The notes: a model not told the origin generated them from the sequence alone. A stretch of 64,000 nt of DNA from Rhizobium sp. NRK18 (GCF_024385575.1 NZ_JANFMV010000004.1:124001-188000), one strand, 5' to 3'; shown: positions 8,077 through 17,250, counted from the first letter of the stretch. Translations and numbers: made by a program.

Positions 8077-9105
8077 TCAGTTGGCGATGGCGCCGATTTC
8101 CTTGTCCCAGCGTTCCAGCAGCGCCTTGCGCTTGGCCGGATCGCCATAGGTCTTGAAATCGTAGTCGATCAGCTTGATGTCCTCGAACTTCGGGGCCTCC
8201 TTCGGCACCTCGGCATTCTTGTTGGACGGCAGCTGGAAGGACTTGGCGTCCTTCATGTGCGACTGCACGTCTGCCGACAGCGCCCAGTCGTACCATTTCT
8301 TGGCATTGTCGAGGTTGCGGGCGCCCTTGACGATCGACATCGAGCCGATCTCGTAACCCGTCCCCTCGCAGGGTGCGCCGACCGTGATCGGGAAGCCTTC
8401 GACGGCCTGTGCGACGGCGTCATGCATGAAGACGATGCCGAGGCCCGCTTCACCGCGTGCCGCAGCCTTGACCGGCGCCGAGCCGGACTTCGTATACTGC
8501 GAGACGTTGTCGTTGAGCTTCTTCAGATAGTCGAATGCCTGATCTTCGCCCATGATCTGGACGAGCGTGGCGAGCGCCGTGTAGGCGGTGCCGGACGAGT
8601 TGGGATTGGCCACCTGGATCTCGCCCTTGAGCGACGGATCGGTCAGGTCCGACCAGCATTTCGGCGCCTTCAGGCCCTTCCGCTTGAAGATGTCCGTGTT
8701 GTAGCCCCAGCCGAGCGCGCCGGCATAGACGCCGACCGTGCGATAGCCGGAGCTTTCCGCCTGTTTCTGCGCCCAGTCCTGCAGCTGATCGAGCATCGGC
8801 GACTTGTATTCGAGCGTCAGTCCTTCGGATGCGGCCTGCAGGTGCGGGTCGCCCGTGCCGGCCCACCAGATATCGGTCTTGGGATTGCGGGCCTCGGCGC
8901 GCACCTTGGCGTAGGATTCGCCGGACGACATGCGAACCATGTTCACGTCGATGCCGGTTTCCTTCTCGAAGCTGTTCGTCATCATCTCGCAGATGACCAC
9001 GTCGGCCGAGCAGATGAGGTTGAGCGTACCCTCCGCCTGGGCGGCGTAGGCATAGAAAGTTACCCCCGCGGCAAAGCTTGCCGCAGCCAGTTTAAGCGAA
9101 CCCAT
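8077..9105 (-). CDS. AfuA-like periplasmic binding protein, probable sugar-phosphate receptor
   Basis: 342-aa binding protein of the FbpA/AfuA class with a signal peptide of about 24 residues (cut near AQA-EG). A strong AAGGAGG site fixes the start. It lacks the paired tyrosines that bind iron in FbpA. It carries Ser33, the His228-Asp229 pair and Glu252, with exactly 23 residues from Asp to Glu. As I recall, this matches the Ser/His/Asp/Glu set that holds hexose phosphate in Actinobacillus AfuA. Together with the phosphatase and LacI genes this favours a phosphorylated carbohydrate or polyol. Iron is the conventional label and remains an alternative. Confidence 0.75.
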   Translation of the reverse strand: MGSLKLAAASFAAGVTFYAYAAQAEGTLNLICSADVVICEMMTNSFEKETGIDVNMVRMSSGESYAKVRAEARNPKTDIWWAGTGDPHLQAASEGLTLEYKSPMLDQLQDWAQKQAESSGYRTVGVYAGALGWGYNTDIFKRKGLKAPKCWSDLTDPSLKGEIQVANPNSSGTAYTALATLVQIMGEDQAFDYLKKLNDNVSQYTKSGSAPVKAAARGEAGLGIVFMHDAVAQAVEGFPITVGAPCEGTGYEIGSMSIVKGARNLDNAKKWYDWALSADVQSHMKDAKSFQLPSNKNAEVPKEAPKFEDIKLIDYDFKTYGDPAKRKALLERWDKEIGAIAN

Positions 9106-9149
9106 GATTTCCTCCTTGTAAGTGCAGCGCCTCCACGCTGCCCGCCTCT

Positions 9150-9165
9150 TTGCAAGCGTGTGCAA
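9150..9165. promoter_or_regulatory. Putative LacI operator O1 (TTGCA-N6-TGCAA)
   Basis: Perfect inverted repeat TTGCA-AGCGTG-TGCAA, 44 bases upstream of the binding-protein start. A second copy of the same pattern lies 88 bases away, beside the divergent LacI gene. Confidence 0.65.
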
Positions 9166-9237
9166 ATGCTGCATGAGATAAAAATGCCTGTCAATGCGTT
9201 GTCATAAAAAATTCACACTCATACCACTTCCAGACGA

Positions 9238-9253
9238 TTGCACTCTCGTGCAA
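9238..9253. promoter_or_regulatory. Putative LacI operator O2 (TTGCA-N6-TGCAA)
   Basis: Perfect inverted repeat TTGCAC-TCTC-GTGCAA, 38 bases upstream of the LacI start. It shares the TTGCA-N6-TGCAA pattern with 9150-9165. Two such sites in one divergent promoter region suggest autoregulation plus control of the importer, possibly through looping. Confidence 0.65.
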
Positions 9254-9291
9254 AGACGTACAGACTTTGTCACAGTCAGGGGGAGATCGCG

Positions 9292-10311
9292 GTGACGCGG
9301 AAGGAATTTGTCAGCGCGCTGGATGTGGCGAAAAAGGCGGGCGTGTCGCGCTCGGCGGTGTCGCGCACCTTCACGCCGGGCGCCAGCGTCTCGGATGATA
9401 CGCGGCGCAAGGTGCTGGCTGCGGCCGATGCGCTCGGCTACCACGTCAACCAGCTGGCACGCGGCCTGATGCGCAACGAGAGCGGCATCGTCTGCCTGAT
9501 CGTTTCGGAAATCGCCACGCCCTATCGCTCGGCGCTGATCAGCAGCCTCACGCAACGCCTGCAGGACGCCGGCAAGGTCGCCATGCTGATCAACACCGAC
9601 CGCTCCGACGGCAGCGTTGACCTCGCGCTCAGGCAGGCGATCCGTTACCGTGCCGACGCTTCCATCATCCTGTCCGGCATGCCTGACAAATCGATCACCC
9701 AGCTGTGCCTGCGCAGCGGCCAAAGGCTGGTGCTGATCAACCGCGATGATGACCAGCCGGGACCGCTGCGCATCAATCTCGACGACGCGGAGGCGGCGCA
9801 GCGCATTCTGACGGCCTTCCTGAGAGCCGGCTGCAAGAGGCTGGCCTTTGCAAATTCCGAAGCCGGCACGCCCAGCCTGATGGCCCGCGAGAACGGCTTC
9901 CTGGCGGCAGCCCAACGGGCCGGCGTCGAGGTGTCGGTCATGCGGCATGGACCGACAAGCTACGAGTCCGGCCGGGTTCTGGCGCAGCGCCTCATGACGC
10001 TCGACGCGCCGCCGGACGCCGTCTTCTGCGTCACCGACCTCGTGGCCTGCGGCTTCATGGATGCCGCGCGCCAGCAATTCTCGCTGTCAGTGCCGCAGGA
10101 TCTCTGCATTGCCGGCTTCGACAATATCGAGCAGGCCGGATGGGGATCCTACAGCCTCACCACATTCGAACAGCCCATCGCAAGGATCGCGGATGCAGCC
10201 GTCGAATGGCTGGAAGGCAGCCCCAACGAACCGTCGAAACCGCTCAGGTTGAATGCCGAGCTCATCTGGCGCGGTTCCATTCGCGCCCCGCAGACCCAGA
10301 CGCCAAAATAG
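9292..10311 (+). CDS. LacI family transcriptional regulator of the AfuABC-like operon
   Basis: 339-aa repressor with an N-terminal LacI helix-turn-helix (SALDVAKKAGVSRSAVSRTF, about residues 6-26), hinge region and a periplasmic-binding-like sensor domain. GTG at 9292 is chosen as start because CAGGGGGAGA precedes it and the HTH then begins at the usual position; a TTG at 9238 in frame lies inside an operator. It is divergent from the importer operon, so the effector is probably the imported phosphate or its dephosphorylated product. Confidence 0.9.
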   Translation: MTRKEFVSALDVAKKAGVSRSAVSRTFTPGASVSDDTRRKVLAAADALGYHVNQLARGLMRNESGIVCLIVSEIATPYRSALISSLTQRLQDAGKVAMLINTDRSDGSVDLALRQAIRYRADASIILSGMPDKSITQLCLRSGQRLVLINRDDDQPGPLRINLDDAEAAQRILTAFLRAGCKRLAFANSEAGTPSLMARENGFLAAAQRAGVEVSVMRHGPTSYESGRVLAQRLMTLDAPPDAVFCVTDLVACGFMDAARQQFSLSVPQDLCIAGFDNIEQAGWGSYSLTTFEQPIARIADAAVEWLEGSPNEPSKPLRLNAELIWRGSIRAPQTQTPK

Positions 10312-10450
10312 CAGCGCTCATCAGCGCAAAGCTCCGTGGTTGCGATCCGCCTTGCGGTGGATTTCGGCAATTCGCCGATCGCCGGGAGATCTTCGTCACC
10401 CCCAGGTCGCACTTGATATTGACAGAACATTTTCGCGGGAAAGCGACCAA

Positions 10451-10479
10451 ATAAACTTGACTCCTTTTGTTAAGTTTAT
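10451..10479. promoter_or_regulatory. Probable iron-responsive operator upstream of the TonB receptor
   Basis: ATAAACTT (10451-10458) and AAGTTTAT (10472-10479) form a perfect 8-bp inverted repeat. Its centre holds TGA-N9-TTA (10458-10472), one base from the rhizobial RirA iron-responsive motif TGA-N9-TCA. It lies about 70 bases before the receptor start. Confidence 0.5.
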
Positions 10480-10547
10480 AAACGTGCGCCCGCCAGGGTG
10501 GCGGACGGTTCGTCCTGGCAACCGACTTCTGCGTAATGGGGTGACGA

Positions 10548-12689
10548 ATGTATTTCAGATATTTCTCTCGACAGATTGATTTTACGAACCAGCGGCCGGC
10601 AGCCTCGGCGGCGATGGTGAAGGCCGGCATGGCGCTGCTGGCCCTCTCGGTCTCGCCGCTGGTCGCCCATGCCGACGACACGACCGTGCTGGAGCAGATT
10701 ACGATCCAGGGCAACGACGACAATCCGGCAAAGACGGTCGTCGTGAGGAAAACCACGACCGGCAGCAAGACCAGTGCGGATATTGCCGACGTCCCGGCTT
10801 CCGTATCCGTGGTGACCGAGAAGGAAATGCAGGAGCGCGGCGTCCAGAACCTGCAGGACGTCCTCGCCTATACGTCCAGCGTCTCCACCGACGAGTTCGG
10901 CTCGGACGATCGCTACGACTATTATCGCATCCGTGGTTTCGACCAGACGGCGCTCGGAACCTATCGCGACGGCCTTTCGGCGCGCATCCCGGCCTGGTTT
11001 ACGGCAAGCCGCGTCGAACCCTACGGCCTGGAGCGCGTCGACATTCTGAAGGGCTCCACCTCGACCCTGTTCGGGCTCAACGGTCCGGGCGGCCTCGTCA
11101 ACGCGATCACCAAGCGTCCGCCGGACGAGTTCCAGGCCGAGGCCTATACGACCTTCGGGAAGAACCATGCCGAAGCCGGCGTCGATGTCGGCGGACCGAT
11201 CGACGATGAGGGTGTCTGGAAATACCGCTTCACGGCCCTCGCCCAGGATGGCGACCAGGGAACCGACTATTCCAACGACGACCGCCTCTATATCGCGCCG
11301 GCCCTGACCATCAGTCCCGAAGAGGGCACGTCGCTGACGATCCTGACCGATTATTCGAAGCGGAACGGAACGGGCGCGCGCGGCTATCCGATGGGCGTCG
11401 ACATCGACACCACGTCCTTCCTCGGAGAGCCGGATTACAACAAGTTCAACACCGAGCAGGCCGATATCGGCTACCAGTTCACGCACGAAATCACCGACGG
11501 TCTGACATTCCGCCAGAACGCCCGCTTCACCCATGTCGGGCTCAATTATGAAGAGGTCTACGGCGGAACGACCAATCCGTCGGACGATCGCACGTCCTTT
11601 GCCGTTTACGGCCAGTCCAACCGCTTCGCCATCGACAACCAGCTGGAATATGACGCGTCCTGGAACGCAGTCGACAGCAAGACGCTGGCGGGTATCGACT
11701 TCACCTATGACCGCACCCACGAGAATATCTTCTACGGAACGGCTGACGGAATCGACATCTTCAACCCGGTCTATTGCGGACGATCCTGCGTCCATCCAGC
11801 TCCTTATGTGAACTGGATCGTCGACCAGAAGGCCGTCGGCATCTACGGCCAGGAAGAGCTGACCTTCGACGACCGCTGGATCCTGACGCTCGGCGGGCGC
11901 TACGACCATATCGACACCAAGGCCGACTATCTGCTGGATGGAACCAGCGATCATGACACCGCCAGCGCCTTCACCAAGAGGGTCGGCCTGACCTACAAGG
12001 TCACCGACGGCCTGTCGCTCTATGCCAACTATTCGGAATCCTTCCAGCCGCTCGTCTCGGCGACTGCCAACGGCTATGCCGTCGACGGCTCCCTGAAGCC
12101 CCAGGAGGGCCGGCAATATGAGGCCGGCGTGAAGTACCGGCCGGACTCCTTCGACGGGCTGTTCACGCTTGCCTATTTCGACCTCACACAGACCAACGTG
12201 CCGAGCTATGTCAGCCCGTCGGTGCAGCGCCAGATCGGCAAGGTTGGCGTGCGGGGCGTCGAATTTGAAGGCAAGGCCGCGCTGACCGACCGGATGAACC
12301 TCTCGGTCGCCTATTCCTACTGGGACGCGGAGATCCTGGAAGACGGTACCGGCGGCAATGTCGGCAACCGGCCGTCGCGCGTTCCCAAGAACATCGCTTC
12401 CGCCTGGTTCGATTACACCATTCCCGGCGAGAACCGGCGTGGCGACCTGACGCTCGGCGGCGGCGTGCGCTACATCGGCAGCACCTATGGCGACGATGCA
12501 AACACCGTGAAGGTTGACGGACATGTCGTCTTCGACATGTGGGCGGACTACAAGGTCACCGAGAATGTCAGCCTGAAGGTCAGCGTCACCAATCTCTTCG
12601 ACGAGAAGTACGCCTCAACCTGCTATTACGGCACATGCTATTATGGCGATCGCCGTGAGATCTACGGCTCCCTGAAGTACACGTGGTAG
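10548..12689 (+). CDS. TonB-dependent siderophore receptor
   Basis: 713-aa outer-membrane receptor that takes up ferric siderophore with TonB energy. It has an N-terminal signal (cut near AHA-DD at 42), a TonB-box-like TTVLEQITI at 45-53, a plug domain at about 75-180 (VPASVSVVTEKEM, VDILKGSTSTLFGLNGPGG) and a 22-strand-type barrel ending in an aromatic residue. The plug pattern fits the FhuA/FhuE/FoxA group of hydroxamate receptors. Two cysteines near the end (CYYGTC) are unusual. It overlaps the downstream fhuF-like gene and faces an fhuCDB operon, so a hydroxamate siderophore is likely. Confidence 0.93.
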   Translation: MYFRYFSRQIDFTNQRPAASAAMVKAGMALLALSVSPLVAHADDTTVLEQITIQGNDDNPAKTVVVRKTTTGSKTSADIADVPASVSVVTEKEMQERGVQNLQDVLAYTSSVSTDEFGSDDRYDYYRIRGFDQTALGTYRDGLSARIPAWFTASRVEPYGLERVDILKGSTSTLFGLNGPGGLVNAITKRPPDEFQAEAYTTFGKNHAEAGVDVGGPIDDEGVWKYRFTALAQDGDQGTDYSNDDRLYIAPALTISPEEGTSLTILTDYSKRNGTGARGYPMGVDIDTTSFLGEPDYNKFNTEQADIGYQFTHEITDGLTFRQNARFTHVGLNYEEVYGGTTNPSDDRTSFAVYGQSNRFAIDNQLEYDASWNAVDSKTLAGIDFTYDRTHENIFYGTADGIDIFNPVYCGRSCVHPAPYVNWIVDQKAVGIYGQEELTFDDRWILTLGGRYDHIDTKADYLLDGTSDHDTASAFTKRVGLTYKVTDGLSLYANYSESFQPLVSATANGYAVDGSLKPQEGRQYEAGVKYRPDSFDGLFTLAYFDLTQTNVPSYVSPSVQRQIGKVGVRGVEFEGKAALTDRMNLSVAYSYWDAEILEDGTGGNVGNRPSRVPKNIASAWFDYTIPGENRRGDLTLGGGVRYIGSTYGDDANTVKVDGHVVFDMWADYKVTENVSLKVSVTNLFDEKYASTCYYGTCYYGDRREIYGSLKYTW

Positions 12690-13513
12690 AAGCGGAGATG
12701 CCTCAGGGAGACCACAACCCGGGGTATGACAGGGCGGCCTTACCTCTTCAGGCGGCCGCCCGTCACGGCCTTTCGGAGATGTTACGGGCGGAAACCGCCG
12801 GGCGTTACCCTGATATGGGAGAAGCGTTTCTGCTGGACGACCCCGGCGACGCGGATCGGGTACCCTGCCGCGCGCTGTTTTCCGCTGACCGGTTCACCTC
12901 CGTCATCGATCGCTTCGCTGCCTCCTACCCGGGCTCCGACCGGCGCGCGCTTGTCTCGCTCTGGACCCACTTCTATTTCAGCGCGCTTGGCATCGGCGCA
13001 CTTCTGTTCTGGCTGGAGCTCAGGCGCATGCTGCCGCTCGGCGCCGGTGAGGTCGACGTCCTGCTCGACCCGTCCAGCGGCGTTCCCAAGGGATTTCTGC
13101 TGCCGGATGCCGGGCGTCATCGTCCCGAAGCCGACATATACGCGGCGATGCGGGCGCCGATCCGCGATCATCTGGACGAGATCATTCCGCAGATCGCCGC
13201 CCAGTCAGGGCTTGGCCGCAAGGTTCTTTGGACCAACGCCAACGCCTACATGCAATGGATCGTCCGGGAAATGAGCCGTTCCTATGGCGCCGCTCCGGCC
13301 TTGACGACGGAGGGCCTTGCCTTGCTGGAGGAGCCGCAGTGGCCGGACGGCTGGAAGAACCCGATGGTCCGCACCATCCGCATGGAGACGGCGGAAAGCG
13401 GCGATCTCCTCGGCTTCCGCCGCATCTGCTGCCTGCGCTATGCCGTGCCCTGCGTCGGCGGCTGCGGTGAAATCTGCCCCGTGCCCGAGGGCAAGGCGGC
13501 GGCGAACGGCTGA
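12683..13513 (+). CDS. fhuF: FhuF-like siderophore-iron reductase
   Basis: 276-aa cytoplasmic protein that probably reduces ferric siderophore to release iron. The diagnostic C-terminal cysteine cluster is present (CCLRYAVP, then three further cysteines before PVPEG), expected to hold a [2Fe-2S] centre. The spacing is CC-x10-C-x3-C with an extra Cys inside, whereas classical FhuF has CC-x10-C-x2-C. The GTG at 12683 overlaps the receptor stop by 7 bases; an ATG at 12698 is an alternative, and neither has a good ribosome site. It is co-transcribed with the receptor. Confidence 0.82.
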   Translation: MVEAEMPQGDHNPGYDRAALPLQAAARHGLSEMLRAETAGRYPDMGEAFLLDDPGDADRVPCRALFSADRFTSVIDRFAASYPGSDRRALVSLWTHFYFSALGIGALLFWLELRRMLPLGAGEVDVLLDPSSGVPKGFLLPDAGRHRPEADIYAAMRAPIRDHLDEIIPQIAAQSGLGRKVLWTNANAYMQWIVREMSRSYGAAPALTTEGLALLEEPQWPDGWKNPMVRTIRMETAESGDLLGFRRICCLRYAVPCVGGCGEICPVPEGKAAANG

Positions 13514-13532
13514 ACCCCGGACCGATGCTCCT

Positions 13533-15494
13533 CTAGCCGCGCCGGCGGATGAGGAGGATCAGGAACGGTGCGCCGATCAGGGCCGAGACCAGTCCGGCCG
13601 GTATTTCATACGGAAACACGATCGTGCGGCCGGCCCAGTCGGCCAGCACCATCAATCCGCCGCCGATGATCGCAGCGCCGGCGGTCGTCGCCCGCGCGCC
13701 CTTGAGGCCGATTTCCCGGGCGGCATGCGGCGCCATCAGCCCGATAAAGCTCAGCGGCCCGACGCACAATGTACCGGCCGCGCTCAAGAGACCGGCGATC
13801 GCAAGAAGCGTCAGGCGTGCGGTCGGCAATGAAACGCCGAGCGAAGAGGCGGCGGCGGGACCAAGCGGCAGAAGATCGAGCCAGCGATGGAAGACTAGGG
13901 CCGCGGTCAGCAGGAGCACCGCGCAAAGCGTGACGACCCACACGGTCGGAACCTCCACGGCGTAGGTCGAGCCGCTCATCCAGCGTAGGAGGAACATGGC
14001 GCGCGGATCGCCGGTAGCACCCAGCACGCCGACGATGGCATCGACCATCGCCGATAGCGCGATGCCGCCGAGCAGGACGCGCTCCGGCGCCAGCCCCGAC
14101 CGTAGCGTGATCAGGAAGATGGCGGCAAGCACGGTCAGCGCGCCCGCGGACGCCAGGGCAAGCTGCAGACCGACGCTCGGCTCCATGACGACGAAGAGGC
14201 CGGCGGCCACGCCAAGCGTCGCGCCGGCACCAATGCCCAGCACTTCAGGGCTCGCCATCTCGTTGCCGGTCAGGCGCTGCAGGATGACGCCAGCCACCGC
14301 GAGCATGACGCCGGCGAGGAAGGCAGCGGCAATGCGCGGCAGGCGCAGGCCGCCAAGCGTGGAAAACAGGTCGTGGGACAGAAGCGCCCAGTCGCCACCC
14401 GGCAGGCGACCGACGACAAGCGCCGCGCCGGCAATCAGCAGCGTCATCGCTGCTGCGACCACGATGATGGTCCGCGGTCTTGAACGGCGCTGCGCCTGTC
14501 GCACGCCGCTTTCCGCTGGCCTGTGACGGCTCTTCAGCCGCGGCAGCAGCAGAAGAAGGAGCGGTGACCCGAAGACGGCCGTCACCGCGCCCGTCGGCAG
14601 GAAATCGGACATCGCGCCGGCGAGATACATGACCGAGACATCGGTCAGGAACAGCAGGCTGGCTCCGATCAGCGTCGACCACACGAGAATCTCGACCGGT
14701 CGCCGCGCGCCAGAGAGCCTTGCAATCGTCGGCGCGACCAGGCCAATGAAGCCGATGACGCCGACGGCGCTGGTGACGAAGGCGGCGAGCGCCACGGCCA
14801 AGAGGACCGCGGCGAAACGCAAGGTTCCGATCCTGAGGCCGAGCGCCGTCGCGCCCGCCTCCCCCAGTTCGATCAGCGTCAAGGGGCGCACAAGCAGGGC
14901 GGCCAGAAGCGCGATGACGCCGACCTTCGGCAAAAGCGACAGCGGGATGACCCAGCTCTGCTGCGACAGGGAGCCCGAGCCCCATATGAACAGGCTGACG
15001 AGGTAACGCTCGTTGAGGAGCGTCAGGACGGCGGCAAGCGCGCCGCACCACAGGCTGATGACAAGTCCCGCCATGACCAGGGCAAAGGGCGAGAAACCGC
15101 GCCGGGCGCCAAGCAGGAAGACGAGCCCCGCCGCGACGGCCGAGCCGACGAGGGCAACAAGGTCCCGTCCGAAACCTAACAGGCCCGGCATGTAGAGCAT
15201 GGCGAGCACCAAAGCGAGATTGGCGCCGGAGGAAATCCCAAGCGTGGTGGGAGAGGCAAGCGGATTGCGCAGCACCTGCTGGAAGAGCGCCCCGGAAAGC
15301 GCCAGCGCCGCCCCGCATATCAACGCCGTCGCCATGCGCGGCAGCGTGGAATAGAGAAGAACCATATGGCCGATGTCATAGCCGCCGCCGGCGCTCGACA
15401 TATCCGCCCGGGTCAAGAGCCAGGCTACGAGCAGCGCCGCAACACTGCTGAGCGCCGTGACCATCGCCGGCCCGAAACTGCTCCTGATCGTCAT
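13533..15494 (-). CDS. fhuB: Ferric-hydroxamate ABC transporter permease, fused FecCD type
   Basis: 653-aa inner-membrane protein made of two FecCD domains in tandem (about 1-325 and 335-653), the arrangement of FhuB. Each half repeats the family pattern (LSGALFQQVLRNPLASP... and VAGVILQRLTGNEMASP...; GFIGLVAPTIAR and SFIGLMAPHAAR). The start at 15494 overlaps the binding-protein stop by 4 bases (ATGA); the frame is open further upstream but only inside that gene. It is the last gene of the fhuCDB operon and ends 19 bases from the convergent fhuF-like gene. Confidence 0.93.
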   Translation of the reverse strand: MTIRSSFGPAMVTALSSVAALLVAWLLTRADMSSAGGGYDIGHMVLLYSTLPRMATALICGAALALSGALFQQVLRNPLASPTTLGISSGANLALVLAMLYMPGLLGFGRDLVALVGSAVAAGLVFLLGARRGFSPFALVMAGLVISLWCGALAAVLTLLNERYLVSLFIWGSGSLSQQSWVIPLSLLPKVGVIALLAALLVRPLTLIELGEAGATALGLRIGTLRFAAVLLAVALAAFVTSAVGVIGFIGLVAPTIARLSGARRPVEILVWSTLIGASLLFLTDVSVMYLAGAMSDFLPTGAVTAVFGSPLLLLLLPRLKSRHRPAESGVRQAQRRSRPRTIIVVAAAMTLLIAGAALVVGRLPGGDWALLSHDLFSTLGGLRLPRIAAAFLAGVMLAVAGVILQRLTGNEMASPEVLGIGAGATLGVAAGLFVVMEPSVGLQLALASAGALTVLAAIFLITLRSGLAPERVLLGGIALSAMVDAIVGVLGATGDPRAMFLLRWMSGSTYAVEVPTVWVVTLCAVLLLTAALVFHRWLDLLPLGPAAASSLGVSLPTARLTLLAIAGLLSAAGTLCVGPLSFIGLMAPHAAREIGLKGARATTAGAAIIGGGLMVLADWAGRTIVFPYEIPAGLVSALIGAPFLILLIRRRG

Positions 15495-16393
15495 GATACG
15501 GTTTCCAGATAGTCCGTCACGAGCCCGGCAAAGCGGACGGCCTCGTTGACCATGCCGAACATCAGGGCACCGGGAAGGATCGCGTAGCCGCCCGGCCGGG
15601 AAAATGGCAGCGTATTCCACAGCGGGCTTTCAGCCAGCGTGGGCAAGGCGTCCGGCGGCACCGGCTCGAAGATGATCAGCCGCGCCTCGGGATCACGGAC
15701 CTTCGAGAGGTCTTCGATCCCGATCGTGTCGAAACCCCAATAGTTCGACTTGTCCGTCCAGGCATTGGGAATGCCGATGCGGGCGAGCACGTTGTCGTAG
15801 AGGCCGGGGGAGGAATAGATGCGTGCGTGGCGGGCATCGAGAAGATTGACGAGCGCAAGCGGGCGCGGTCCGGCGCGATTGACGCGCGCGCTGCAGGCGT
15901 CGAACGTCGCTTCCGCCTTGCCGATGAAATCTTCGGCTTCCGCCGTCCTGCCGATCGCCGCCCCGAGCTTCCGGGTCGCGGCAATTGCCTTTGGCAGGAT
16001 GTCGCCACCATCCGGCGCGTAGATGTCGAGCTGCAGTACCGTCGCGACCGTCTCGAGTTTCGGCTTGAGCTGTTCGAGATAGGGGGTCGTCAGGATGAGG
16101 TCCGGCTTCAGCGCCGCCAGCACCTCGAAATTGACCTGCATCGCGGCGCCGAGATCGACGACGCTCGGCGGCATCTCCGGCTCGACCACCCAGATATGCC
16201 AGTCGGCGAGATCGGCAATGCCGGCCGGAACGACGCCCAGCGACAGAAGCGTCGAGGACAGCCCGTAGTCGAGGCTGACGATGCGCGGCGCCTCTGCCGC
16301 GAAAAGAGGGCATGCCCCCTGCAAGAGACCGGCGGCCAGCCCGGCCATGAAGGTCCGCCGGTGCATGTGAGGCATGCCGCGTTCAATAAACAT
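15491..16393 (-). CDS. fhuD: Ferric-siderophore periplasmic binding protein (FhuD type)
   Basis: About 300-aa type III binding protein with a twin-arginine-style signal (HRRTFMAGLAAGLL), as in E. coli FhuD. The mature part shows the family opening (APRIVSLDYG, VVPAGIADL), the ALKPDLILTTPY segment and a long linker helix. Three in-frame ATGs are possible: 16393 (overlaps the ATPase end by 11 bases), 16375 and 16366, none with a clear ribosome site. I use 16393 because the overlap suggests translational coupling. It delivers ferric hydroxamate to FhuB. Confidence 0.87.
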   Translation of the reverse strand: MFIERGMPHMHRRTFMAGLAAGLLQGACPLFAAEAPRIVSLDYGLSSTLLSLGVVPAGIADLADWHIWVVEPEMPPSVVDLGAAMQVNFEVLAALKPDLILTTPYLEQLKPKLETVATVLQLDIYAPDGGDILPKAIAATRKLGAAIGRTAEAEDFIGKAEATFDACSARVNRAGPRPLALVNLLDARHARIYSSPGLYDNVLARIGIPNAWTDKSNYWGFDTIGIEDLSKVRDPEARLIIFEPVPPDALPTLAESPLWNTLPFSRPGGYAILPGALMFGMVNEAVRFAGLVTDYLETVS

Positions 16394-17198
16394 AGGCAAG
16401 CGGAATGGACTGCGTCGGATGGCTGATGACATCCATGCGGATATTGTAGATGTCTTCGAGCGTGCCGCCGGTCATCAGGTCGACGGGTTTGCCGGCCGCG
16501 ACCAGCCTGCCGCGCTTCAGCGCATAGATCGCGTCGCAATAGCGCGCCGCCATGTTGATGTCGTGCAGGACGATGACGACCGAAAGGCCTTTCTCATGCG
16601 CTAGCCGGCGGATGAGCGACAGCACCTCGACCTGATGGGCGATATCCAGCGCCGAGGTCGGCTCATCCAGAAGAAGGCAGCGGCTGTCCTGGGCGATCAG
16701 CATGGCAATCCAGGCGCGCTGTCGTTCGCCGCCGGAAAGCGTCTCGATCAGCCGGTCGGCCATGTCCACCACGTCGGTGAGTTCCATCGCCTCGGCGACC
16801 TTCTGCCGGTCGGTCTCGGTGAAGCGTCCGATCGCTCCGTGCCAGGGATAGCGTCCGCATCCGACGAGCTCCTTCACCGTCATGCCGGCGGCGGTCGACA
16901 GGTCCTGCGGCAGATAGGCGACGGAGCGGGCAAATGCGCGGGCTCCGACGTCGGCGGCGCTGCAGCCGTCAATGCGGATCTGGCCGCGGGACGCGACGAT
17001 CTGGCGTGCCATCAGCTTCAGGAGCGTCGACTTTCCCGATCCGTTGTGTCCGACCAGCGCCGAGATCATGCCCGGCTGAAAGGCGATCGAGACATCTGCC
17101 AGGACTGCGCGTCCCTCGACCTCGTAGCCGAGCCCCTCGACCTCGAAGGCGATGGGGGCCTTCGCCCCGGACCGGGCGGGATCGTCGATAGCTGGCAT
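16383..17198 (-). CDS. fhuC: Ferric-siderophore ABC transporter ATPase (FhuC type)
   Basis: 271-aa ATPase with Walker A GHNGSGKS at 50-57, signature LSGGERQR, Walker B CLLLDEPTSALD and the switch His in VVIVLHDINMA, a sequence typical of iron-siderophore ATPases. AGGAG 7 bases before the ATG at 17198 supports this start. It is the first gene of the fhuCDB operon, and a perfect TGA-N9-TCA iron box lies about 55 bases upstream. Confidence 0.93.
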   Translation of the reverse strand: MPAIDDPARSGAKAPIAFEVEGLGYEVEGRAVLADVSIAFQPGMISALVGHNGSGKSTLLKLMARQIVASRGQIRIDGCSAADVGARAFARSVAYLPQDLSTAAGMTVKELVGCGRYPWHGAIGRFTETDRQKVAEAMELTDVVDMADRLIETLSGGERQRAWIAMLIAQDSRCLLLDEPTSALDIAHQVEVLSLIRRLAHEKGLSVVIVLHDINMAARYCDAIYALKRGRLVAAGKPVDLMTGGTLEDIYNIRMDVISHPTQSIPLAYVY

Positions 17199-17250
17199 GC
17201 GTGCGCTCCTTGTCGCCTCAGCGGCATTGATGGATGGCACCTACTAAAGA

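Noticed and set aside
8077..9105. Labelling the binding protein as a ferric-iron receptor (FbpA)
   Set aside because: The iron-binding Tyr pair is not seen, and the His-Asp and Glu pattern fits sugar-phosphate AfuA better. Kept only as an alternative.
10345..10362. Imperfect stem after the first LacI gene (ATCCGCC with GGTGGAT)
   Set aside because: A short stem with a mismatch and no T run; too weak to call a terminator.
10476..12524. A 682-codon minus-strand open frame over the TonB receptor
   Set aside because: It is the antisense shadow of a clearly identified receptor gene, with no domain and no ribosome site.
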